Shown: one piece after another, positions 34,285 through 40,101 of the stretch | How positions within the stretch are numbered: the first letter of the stretch is position 1 | How the letters are laid out: each line of letters begins with the position of its first letter | IMG/VR virus record: IMGVR_UViG_3300025168_000174 | Coordinates: 1 to 43,316 of that record | Origin: a virus | DNA: 43,316 bases | Reading direction: 5' to 3' (one strand) | Translations under genes and position numbers: made by a program | Notes under the pieces: model-generated | Database searches by the model: none | What the model was told of the DNA's origin: nothing | What the model saw: the letters and a program-made list of their open reading frames with translations, nothing else

Positions 34285-34315
34285 AAAAAATACCGTGAGG
34301 CTATTAACCCCACGG
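34285..34315 (-). terminator. Internal intrinsic terminator between the SSB-like and primase genes
   Basis: On the minus strand CCGTGGGG (34315-34308) pairs with CCTCACGG (34300-34293), 8 bp with one G-T pair and a 7-base loop. It is followed by TATTTTTT (34292-34285). It lies in the 59-base gap after the SSB-like stop and just before the primase ribosome site. This looks like a partial terminator setting the ratio of abundant SSB to primase. Confidence 0.75.
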
Positions 34316-34326
34316 CCAAGCTAGAG

Positions 34327-35013
34327 CTACTCGTCGTCCCAATCATCAACGATAGAACTAAGCTCTTGTTTGTCTTTTGGTTTGGGTGTTGCTTTTTTCT
34401 TCACAACTTTTTTGGGTGCGGGTTCAGGTGCAGGCTCTTCTTCAAAGATGTCGTCGCCATCATCTGATATGTTAGAATCAAACGGACTAGCATCTTCTGA
34501 AGTAAACCCATCAACAGCGCCAAATGGTGAGCCACTGTCTTTAGGTTCTGCGTATTTAGTAACCTGTACAGCAGACAACCGTAGTGATACACCGTGGTCA
34601 CGCATGTTGTAAGGTACAAACACAATCGCTATGTTAGCTGTGCTACCTGTGGTTAGTTTAAAATCATCGGGTAGTTTGTTGTTTTTGGCGTCAAACTGAC
34701 GTGGTTTCTGCGTAACGTCTTTGCCATACGCACCTTTCAGTTTAGCTTTACCAATAAACATACCGTCGTCGTCTTTCTTAAACGGCATCTCTAGCTTCTC
34801 AGGCCATTTGTCCTCGCGCTTTTCTTTGTACGCGGCACTCATGGCTTTGAACAAAGCCTTAGCCTGGTCTGTGTCCATACGAAATGACATCTCATATGCG
34901 GCGCCATCATCAAGAGGGTCACATGGGATAGAGCGGTTCTCTGTGTTGTCAAACCGATAAGTCTGGTTGATACGTGGGTACATTACTTCTACATCATTTA
35001 TTACGTGTTTCAT
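34327..35013 (-). CDS. SSB-like single-strand DNA-binding protein with acidic tail (DUF2815-like)
   Basis: 228 aa from ATG 35013, chosen because AGGAGA (35026-35021) sits 7 bases upstream; the longer frame overlaps the neighbour and lacks a site. The protein has beta-rich OB-fold-like content (YEMSFRMDTDQAKALFKAM, FIGKAKLKGAYGKDVTQKP, GSTANIAIVFVPYNMRDHGV, LRLSAVQVTKY). A disordered C-terminal half follows with a Lys/Pro stretch and a very acidic end, VDDWDDE, the hallmark of phage and bacterial SSB tails that recruit partner proteins. It should coat single-stranded DNA during replication and recombination. It is flanked by replication genes and followed by a terminator. Confidence 0.75.
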   Translation of the reverse strand: MKHVINDVEVMYPRINQTYRFDNTENRSIPCDPLDDGAAYEMSFRMDTDQAKALFKAMSAAYKEKREDKWPEKLEMPFKKDDDGMFIGKAKLKGAYGKDVTQKPRQFDAKNNKLPDDFKLTTGSTANIAIVFVPYNMRDHGVSLRLSAVQVTKYAEPKDSGSPFGAVDGFTSEDASPFDSNISDDGDDIFEEEPAPEPAPKKVVKKKATPKPKDKQELSSIVDDWDDE

Positions 35014-35035
35014 TGCGCATTCTCCTAAGAATGGA

Positions 35036-35659
35036 TTATTTGTAAGCGTAACCCTCGACGGAATCGAAGGGTGACGGGTTCGCGCTCTGTTTTTCAACAG
35101 AGGTTATTGCGGCACGAGTATCTGGATGGTCGATAAGGTCAGCCACCACAGCCACTTCATGTTCTTCCAACGTACGTATTGGTTTAAACAATACTTTCGG
35201 CACGCTACTGTTGTTATCGAAATAAGCCTTGGTCAGTATTGTCGTAGCTGAAGTGTTGTTGCTGTGTAGATGTCTTGCGTATTCTTGCAAGGGCATACCA
35301 CCACCAACTGTTTTACCAAAAATAGAAGTCGCTGGCAACTGCAACTGATAAACTTCTTCTAAATTATCCTCCACTACTACTGCCAACCGTTGTAAAAACC
35401 GGCAGGCTCTACCGTACCCAGACGTACCACGGACGTTTTGTTTACAATCCATACAACGTCTAGCTTGCACCTGCTCTCCAGGTACTGCGGGGTCGGGTGT
35501 CTGTGTGTTACTTGACCAACATGTTGGTGCCACTGTTTTATCGACATCAAACTCGTCAGCAAAATACGCACGCGATACCTTGGCCGCGTTCACTATAACA
35601 AGGTTTACACTATCACCGTGGTAAGAAAACGTACCCCCACGTATGCTAATTCGGCGCAC
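35036..35659 (-). CDS. Conserved Cys-rich phage replication-module protein
   Basis: 207 aa, GTG start at 35659 directly after the previous stop, with GAGGA 7 bases upstream. The middle part has a zinc-finger-like set (TCWSSN, then RRCMDCKQNVRGTSGYGRAC), followed by a strand-rich region (FLQRLAVVVEDNLEEVYQL) and LPATSIFGKTVGGGMPLQEY. The C-terminus ends in FDSVEGYAYK. I recognise the 'C..C..N..G......RACRF..RLAV' pattern from phage genes adjacent to SSB, but no function is known to me. Placement next to the SSB suggests a DNA-bound accessory factor. Confidence 0.65.
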   Translation of the reverse strand: MRRISIRGGTFSYHGDSVNLVIVNAAKVSRAYFADEFDVDKTVAPTCWSSNTQTPDPAVPGEQVQARRCMDCKQNVRGTSGYGRACRFLQRLAVVVEDNLEEVYQLQLPATSIFGKTVGGGMPLQEYARHLHSNNTSATTILTKAYFDNNSSVPKVLFKPIRTLEEHEVAVVADLIDHPDTRAAITSVEKQSANPSPFDSVEGYAYK

Positions 35660-35893
35660 CTAAATATCCTCATCAAGATCAAACACATCTACCTTGGGAT
35701 CATTACCTAACTCATTGTTAGCAAACAATCCTTCCTTGACTCGCTCCAAATCAAACCTGTATTCATTACCAGTCTTGATATAAGAGTTTGGTGGTATGGT
35801 ATTGCGCTTTATCCAACGACGTACCGTTTGTACTTCTACATTAAAATACTGTGCGACCTCTTCTGACGTCACAAAGGGACTTTCATTCGTCAT
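35660..35893 (-). CDS. MerR/excisionase-like helix-turn-helix protein
   Basis: 77 aa from ATG 35893 (GGAG with 6-base spacing); an upstream ATG at 35905 is also possible. The N-terminal winged HTH is clear (VTSEEVAQYFNVEVQTVRRW, then IKRNTIPPNSYIKTGNEYRF), the helix-turn-helix type of excisionases and MerR-like regulators. An acidic tail (KVDVFDLDEDI) ends the protein. It overlaps the AlpA-like gene by 11 bases. It should bind DNA, either at an operator of this operon or as an accessory replication/recombination factor. Confidence 0.75.
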   Translation of the reverse strand: MTNESPFVTSEEVAQYFNVEVQTVRRWIKRNTIPPNSYIKTGNEYRFDLERVKEGLFANNELGNDPKVDVFDLDEDI

Positions 35894-36089
35894 TTTGTTC
35901 TCCATTTACAAGTTTACTTTCGTTTATCTTATTACTTATCCACTCCTCAACATCACGACTGTCCCAACCCGTGGCACGAGCTGTGAGCTGAATATTCTTG
36001 GGAAATTCGTTTAAACGAACTTGTTTATATATAGACGAAGGGGAAAGCCCCGTTAAGTCTGCCACTTCTTTAATACGTAAAATTTTCAT
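35883..36089 (-). CDS. AlpA-like transcriptional regulator
   Basis: 68 aa matching the AlpA/CP4-57 regulator family from end to end: ILRIKEVADLTGLSPSSIYK (helix-turn-helix), then the short wing FPKNIQLTARATGWDSRDVE and the helix EEWISNKI. AlpA-type proteins regulate excision or middle genes in phages and satellites. Its start shares an ATGA overlap with the preceding gene, and its 3' end is overlapped by a second HTH gene, so a two-regulator cassette sits inside the replication operon. Confidence 0.82.
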   Translation of the reverse strand: MKILRIKEVADLTGLSPSSIYKQVRLNEFPKNIQLTARATGWDSRDVEEWISNKINESKLVNGEQNDE

Positions 36090-36481
36090 TACTTACTCCT
36101 CACAGTTATTACAAATTCAGAATCCGCATTTAATCCTGGTGGGACTACATCTGGATTCTCCTCTAAAAACTCTTTGACGTGCTTCTGGTTGAGTCTTTTC
36201 TCAAAGAACTCAGGTATCTCATGCTCCATGATAAACTTGTGCATGGATCCCCAATCACTTGTCCAGTAGCGGGTTTTCACCGTGCGATAGAACAAACCGT
36301 CGGGCGTGCGTACACTCTCGACACCATTGTCCTCACAGTGTTTTAGTAGGGCTTGTTTGATAGTGTCTTGCTGTTCCTTTAAGTCACCATCTTCTTCTTT
36401 GAATTTTGCAGATAAATCCGCACGTTTTGTACGTATTTTGCGATAGACACGCAAGAGCTTACCTAAGTCAGTATCTGACAT
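36089..36481 (-). CDS. Conserved phage protein with N-terminal coiled coil, unknown function
   Basis: 130 aa. A charged helical N-terminus (LLRVYRKIRTKRADLSAKFK, then EQQDTIKQALLKHCEDNGVE) leads into a small alpha/beta domain (SVRTPDGLFYRTVKTRYWTS, DWGSMHKFIMEHEIPEFFEK) and an ending PPGLNADSEFVITVRSK. I recognise this helix plus 'S.rT..G..yR....' arrangement from phage replication clusters, without a known function. GAGGGGG lies just ahead of the ATG. It is separated from the SNF2 gene by 52 bases that carry a dyad. Confidence 0.65.
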   Translation of the reverse strand: MSDTDLGKLLRVYRKIRTKRADLSAKFKEEDGDLKEQQDTIKQALLKHCEDNGVESVRTPDGLFYRTVKTRYWTSDWGSMHKFIMEHEIPEFFEKRLNQKHVKEFLEENPDVVPPGLNADSEFVITVRSK

Positions 36482-36513
36482 ATTTCCCCCTCATTCTAGT
36501 TGTTTGTAGTACA

Positions 36514-36529
36514 GTGTAGCTATCTACAC
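36514..36529 (-). promoter_or_regulatory. Inverted repeat between the SNF2 gene and the next gene
   Basis: GTGTAG-CTAT-CTACAC (written on the + strand) is a perfect 6-bp dyad with a 4-base loop. With one bulged base it extends to about 9 bp per arm. It lies just past the SNF2 stop, 33 bases before the next start. It may be an operator for the AlpA/MerR-like regulators encoded downstream, or an mRNA hairpin. There is no U-tract, so it is not a standard terminator. Confidence 0.4.
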
Positions 36530-36533
36530 GTGT

Positions 36534-38069
36534 TTAGTCAAGCATTTCATTATATAAATCTATCATTTTTGTATGCACGTCTATTCGGTTGTCCAACAAA
36601 CTATAGACTCGTTTCTCCACATCCGACCCTTGTAGCTGTACCACCGTGCATTTCTGATCTTGTCCGCTCCTGTGTACCCTAGCGTTTGCTTGTGCATATA
36701 CTTCCAATGATGAGGTTGGCCCCCACCATACCACGGTGTTAGCCGCTGTTAGTGTAATACCATGTGCCGCCGCTTGCGGTTGTATCACCAACACCTGCGG
36801 AGTATCGTTCTCTTGAAATCGTTTAAATATGTTTGTTCGTTGTGTCGCTGACACATCCCCTCGTATGATTTCTGTTGTTATACCGTCGTCTCGTAGCTTA
36901 GCAGTCAGTATATCTATGGCATGTTTAAACGGCACAAACACTAAAACTTTTTTACTCGACTCGTCTATAACCTCACGTAGCACTTTGTATCGGTGCTTAA
37001 TATCAAACTCTAATGTCTCATGGTTGTCTGTGTATACCGCACCTGCGCTAATTTGCAGTAGTTTGTTCATGTTTACTGCGGCATTGACGGCTGTAACTTC
37101 CTCACCTGCGGCAACCATAGCCATCTTGGTCTTGAGTTCTTTGTAGTACTTCTTCTGCTGTGGGGTCATCTCAACCTCACGCTTAACGTACACCATAGGC
37201 GGTAAGTCTAAACACTCATCCTTGGTAAACCGTATGGCTGGTTGTAGGGTAGTGAACACCGTGTCGGTAGCGTTCTCCTTGGGTATCCACTTGAAGTTAG
37301 TTATCTTGTGCATCACCAGGTCACGAAATGTACTGTAGTATCTTGGCACCGACTTAGGATTGACTAACTTAGCAATACCAAACGCATCAAGTGGACTCTG
37401 TGCCGCTGGTGTGCCTGTCATCATCCACAGCCAAGTGTCAGGTTTGACTAGCTTGTTCAATGTTTTCCATCGTTTAGTCTGCGCATTCTTATAGTGCGTT
37501 GCTTCATCAACAATAATACAATCAAACCCACCTTCAGCTATGGCATCCTGCACTATCTCCACGCCATCATAGTTTATAATCACAAACTCAGCGCCATCTT
37601 CTATAATCTTACGACGTTTAGCTTTGGGGCCATACGCTATATCAACTGTCCTGTGCATCGCAAAGGTAAACAAGTCAGCCCGCCACGCACTGTCCATGAT
37701 CGACAATGGGCAGATAACTAATACTCTGTTGATCTTGCCCTCGTTCATTAAATAGTCAGCCGCCCATATTGCGCTGGCTGTCTTGCCTGTACCCTGCTCG
37801 TTAAAACAAAACGACTTACGGTTCATGGTCATAAATGCAGAAGTCTTTTTCTGGTGGTCAAACGGTGGATACTTACCCGTCCATTCGTACCGCCCCTCGA
37901 TAGGTGAGGGCGCATCTATGTTCATGTTCCGTAACGCCTTTGCCTCATCCAAGCCCCAGTTCACTACTACCTGGTGGTCGTCAACTACCGTGCTTTTAGG
38001 TATCACCTCAGTCACACGGCCAGGATTGCGTAAGTTTAAGACAAGGGCTTTGTTGTCGTATATTCTCAT
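36534..38069 (-). CDS. SNF2-family DNA helicase/translocase
   Basis: 511 aa with all main superfamily 2 motifs: Walker A FNEQGTGKTASAIWA (K96), motif Ia VLVICPLSIMDSAW, DEAT box CIIVDEATHYKN (D188/E189), motif III WLWMMTGTPAA, motif IV KKVLVFVPFKHAIDIL, motif V VIQPQAAAHGITLTAANTVV and motif VI YAQANARVHRSGQ. It is a compact stand-alone phage SNF2 protein and hydrolyses ATP to translocate on duplex DNA. Stand-alone SNF2 helicases are commonly paired with VRR-NUC nucleases in phages, and one is encoded upstream here. A role in replication restart or recombination is inferred. Confidence 0.92.
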   Translation of the reverse strand: MRIYDNKALVLNLRNPGRVTEVIPKSTVVDDHQVVVNWGLDEAKALRNMNIDAPSPIEGRYEWTGKYPPFDHQKKTSAFMTMNRKSFCFNEQGTGKTASAIWAADYLMNEGKINRVLVICPLSIMDSAWRADLFTFAMHRTVDIAYGPKAKRRKIIEDGAEFVIINYDGVEIVQDAIAEGGFDCIIVDEATHYKNAQTKRWKTLNKLVKPDTWLWMMTGTPAAQSPLDAFGIAKLVNPKSVPRYYSTFRDLVMHKITNFKWIPKENATDTVFTTLQPAIRFTKDECLDLPPMVYVKREVEMTPQQKKYYKELKTKMAMVAAGEEVTAVNAAVNMNKLLQISAGAVYTDNHETLEFDIKHRYKVLREVIDESSKKVLVFVPFKHAIDILTAKLRDDGITTEIIRGDVSATQRTNIFKRFQENDTPQVLVIQPQAAAHGITLTAANTVVWWGPTSSLEVYAQANARVHRSGQDQKCTVVQLQGSDVEKRVYSLLDNRIDVHTKMIDLYNEMLD

Positions 38070-38071
38070 TG

Positions 38072-38308
38072 TTAAGATTTTTCAAACGGGTACAGCGTTT
38101 CGACAAGCTCTACAATTTCTTGTGGCGATTCGTCTACGTTTATATAATCAAAATTATCACCACTATCCGCCGATGCTTCACCCATACCGAAATAAATTCT
38201 GGTATATGAATTTGAACGCCTTTCCATCCATAACATATTGCTTAAATTTATTACTGTTGTACCTATTGGTGTTAGACCATTATTTTGAGTTACGTATATT
38301 AATTTCAT
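38072..38308 (-). CDS. Small FlbD-like protein (copy 1)
   Basis: 78 aa from ATG 38308, preceded by GGAGGGAGAAAAG; this start overlaps the previous stop as ATGA. Layout: KLIYVTQNN, VINLSNMLWMERRSNSYTRI, a short acidic loop and INVDESPQEIVELVETLYPF. This strand-strand-helix plan with a closing 'V.ESP.EI.ELV' helix is like the short FlbD-type fold and like the adjacent upstream gene, so the two are probably paralogues. Function unknown. Confidence 0.6.
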   Translation of the reverse strand: MKLIYVTQNNGLTPIGTTVINLSNMLWMERRSNSYTRIYFGMGEASADSGDNFDYINVDESPQEIVELVETLYPFEKS

Positions 38309-38616
38309 CTTTTCTCCCTCCACCTAGAACCTTTAATAACCTTACCGCCAAATGAATTTGCATTTTTAATTAATTCTAATATTTCTTTTGGCGATTCTAT
38401 TACTTGATCGGTAAGTATGTTTTCTTTAACGGCATCGGTGTAAACTAATCTTGTGTAAGGCCGTTCCTCATCATCTGAACCACAAGTGTTAATATCATCA
38501 GGTACATCTGCCCAAGTAACCAAGTCAGAATCTCTATACATTTGTAAGACATGATCTATGTTTACGTATATTTCAGTTGCATCTCCATAAATAGTCAATT
38601 TAATAAACTTACTCAT
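38305..38616 (-). CDS. Small FlbD-like protein (copy 2)
   Basis: 103 aa. It begins MSKFIKLTIYGDATEIYVNI, then DHVLQMYRDSD, a loop, YTRLVYTDAVKENILTDQVI and the helix ESPKEILELIKNANSF. The same order of strands and the shared YTR and ESPxEIxEL signatures mark it as a relative of the downstream 78-aa protein. It has a basic C-terminal extension (KVIKGSRWREKR) that the other lacks. It is ATGA-coupled on both sides. No function known; possibly a small protein-protein adaptor. Confidence 0.6.
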   Translation of the reverse strand: MSKFIKLTIYGDATEIYVNIDHVLQMYRDSDLVTWADVPDDINTCGSDDEERPYTRLVYTDAVKENILTDQVIESPKEILELIKNANSFGGKVIKGSRWREKR

Positions 38617-38864
38617 TTTTTCTTCCTTTTATAGTTACGGCTACGGTTCTTACCACTGTCCTCTACCTTGTAGCCATCTTTGTTGGAGCCACCATTGTGA
38701 AGTGACTTGTTGTGAGATATGTCTTTGCCTTTACGCTTGCTGTACCCTTTCTCTCGGTCAAACTTACGTCTGGCACGCTGTCGTTCCATACGTGCTTCGT
38801 GAGCTTTACTACCCACGGGCGGGTTCTTTTGTTTCTTTCTATCCTTCGGGTTCTTGTATGGCAT
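38613..38864 (-). CDS. Small very basic HNH-like protein
   Basis: 83 aa, extremely Lys/Arg-rich (MPYKNPKDRKKQKNPPVGSK, HEARMERQRARRKFDREKGY). The C-terminal part KGKDISHNKSLHNGGSNKDG, then SGKNRSRNYKRKKK, resembles the D-x-x-H...GG-x-N...N-R core of small phage HNH proteins. The usual final His of the HNH triad is not evident, so it may be a DNA-binding relative rather than an active nuclease. ATGA overlap with the next gene; AGGA lies 8 bases before the ATG. Confidence 0.55.
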   Translation of the reverse strand: MPYKNPKDRKKQKNPPVGSKAHEARMERQRARRKFDREKGYSKRKGKDISHNKSLHNGGSNKDGYKVEDSGKNRSRNYKRKKK

Positions 38865-39015
38865 CGTTCTCTTCCTTCGGTTGGTGGTACACCTCTACAT
38901 GGGCGCCACACTCAGGGCATGATAGGTTAGTCACGATACAGAAAAACTCACTCTCCTCATCTATATCGTGGTCGCCACCCCATATTAATGTACTCTGACA
39001 TACCCAGCAATTCAT
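38839..39015 (-). CDS. Small zinc-ribbon protein
   Basis: 58 aa from ATG 39015, which overlaps the nuclease stop as TAATG and has GGAG 6 bases upstream; the longer frame has no site. Two CxxC pairs (MNCWVCQSTLIW and NLSCPECGAHVEVYH) about 24 residues apart form a classic zinc ribbon, with a glutamate-rich tail (PKEENDAIQEPEG). It may be an adaptor or nucleic acid-binding factor. Its place next to the nuclease and among replication genes is the only clue to its role. Confidence 0.68.
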   Translation of the reverse strand: MNCWVCQSTLIWGGDHDIDEESEFFCIVTNLSCPECGAHVEVYHQPKEENDAIQEPEG

Positions 39016-39686
39016 TAGTTTCTCCCGTTGTGAGCGCACTCTAGCACTTCGCACCACGCCCGGCACAAGCCACTAGGGTTCGGATTCCACACGTCTTTGT
39101 CTGACGCTATAACCATCTGACTAAACTTACCGTTCCACTTGTCCCATAACGTAGCACTATCGGCACGCTCGTAGCTGTCCTTAACAAACTCACCCGATAC
39201 AAGGAACAACAACCCACCTCGTACCTTGTCTACCTCTGGAAAATGTTTGAATACTGCAAGAGCCATTAGCTCTAGCTGTCCTTTGTCCGCGTAACGCGCT
39301 GACTTGCCTGTTTTGTAGTCAATAACCCACGCCAGTTTATTGTCACTGTCACGTATAATTAGATCAGCTATACCTCTGAACCACACGTTGTCATCTTTAA
39401 ACCCACACGGCTCCAGGTTCTCTGTTAGCCCTAGCTCGTACTCGCATAGCTTCTTCCCTGGTTTACTGTTTAACGCATCTAACACGGGGATTACGTAGTC
39501 ATACTTCTTGGGTACTGGCTTCATATCTCGTATGTATTCTTCGCACGCAAGGTGAACATCGGTACCGTAGCGCATCGCCTCAGTCTCTACCTGTGGATAC
39601 TCTTTCAGTATCTTCATGTGGTAAAACTGTTTGGGGCAAGTCTCAAACGCTTTGAGCTTACTAAATGACCACGGTGTCAAACTCAT
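39015..39686 (-). CDS. Cas4/RecB-like PD-(D/E)XK nuclease
   Basis: 223 aa. The N-terminal signature WSFSKLKAFETCPKQFYH and GTDVHLACEEYI is followed by FRGIADLIIR (metal-binding Asp), VIDYKTGKSA (D123-Y-K125, the D/E-x-K motif) and the closing QLELMAL (motif Gln). Cys17 together with the C-terminal set GLCRAWCEVLEC may hold a 4Fe-4S cluster as in Cas4 and AddB. Such enzymes trim DNA ends and act in recombination or replication. It is part of a tightly coupled chain (ATGA and TAATG overlaps) between two zinc-ribbon genes. Confidence 0.85.
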   Translation of the reverse strand: MSLTPWSFSKLKAFETCPKQFYHMKILKEYPQVETEAMRYGTDVHLACEEYIRDMKPVPKKYDYVIPVLDALNSKPGKKLCEYELGLTENLEPCGFKDDNVWFRGIADLIIRDSDNKLAWVIDYKTGKSARYADKGQLELMALAVFKHFPEVDKVRGGLLFLVSGEFVKDSYERADSATLWDKWNGKFSQMVIASDKDVWNPNPSGLCRAWCEVLECAHNGRN

Positions 39687-39895
39687 TCGTAAAATTCTTC
39701 CTCGTGTCTGTCGTCAGCATCAATCTCGGCTTGGCATATATTACACGTCAACAAGTAGGGAGAACCCCACTCTGACACCAAGTCACCGCAATGCTGGCAG
39801 TCGGTATTGTCTGGCTTGCGTCTATTACCCTCTGGATAATATCTCGCATTCCACTTCCGTATTGCCGCGTCAGGCACTACTATCTTATCCATCAT
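39683..39895 (-). CDS. Small zinc-ribbon protein
   Basis: 70 aa. Two CxxC pairs (TDCQHCGDLVSEW and YLLTCNICQAEID), 17 residues apart, form a rubredoxin-like zinc ribbon. A basic N-terminal segment (IRKWNARYYPEGNRRKP) precedes it and an acidic tail (DADDRHEEEFYE) follows. ATGA overlaps at both ends tie it to the HTH gene upstream and the nuclease downstream. Function unknown; probably a DNA- or protein-binding adaptor. Confidence 0.65.
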   Translation of the reverse strand: MMDKIVVPDAAIRKWNARYYPEGNRRKPDNTDCQHCGDLVSEWGSPYLLTCNICQAEIDADDRHEEEFYE

Positions 39896-40101
39896 TCACC
39901 CCCAATAAGTTTTTTAATTTCATCTACTGACCACGCAAGGCGAGCATGAACACTACGTGGTTGTAGTGGGCCATTTTTGTAACACGCCCAGTTTCTTAAA
40001 GTTTGTGGCTCACGATTTAAGTAGTACGCGGCTTGCGCGGTCTTTATTGTAGCTGACGTAACTTGTTCAATTGGCGGATAGCCCGTATTTTTACTCATCA
40101 T
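39892..40101 (-). CDS. Small helix-turn-helix protein
   Basis: 69 aa. The central part IKTAQAAYYLNREPQTLRNW followed by ACYKNGPLQPRSVHARLAWS and VDEIKKLIGGE is the layout of excisionase-like winged HTH proteins: helix, turn, recognition helix ending in RNW, wing, and a final helix starting at a Trp-Ser. It could repress the early operon or aid recombination. It sits directly after DNA polymerase with an ATGA overlap, the third such small HTH gene in the module. Confidence 0.68.
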   Translation of the reverse strand: MMSKNTGYPPIEQVTSATIKTAQAAYYLNREPQTLRNWACYKNGPLQPRSVHARLAWSVDEIKKLIGGE

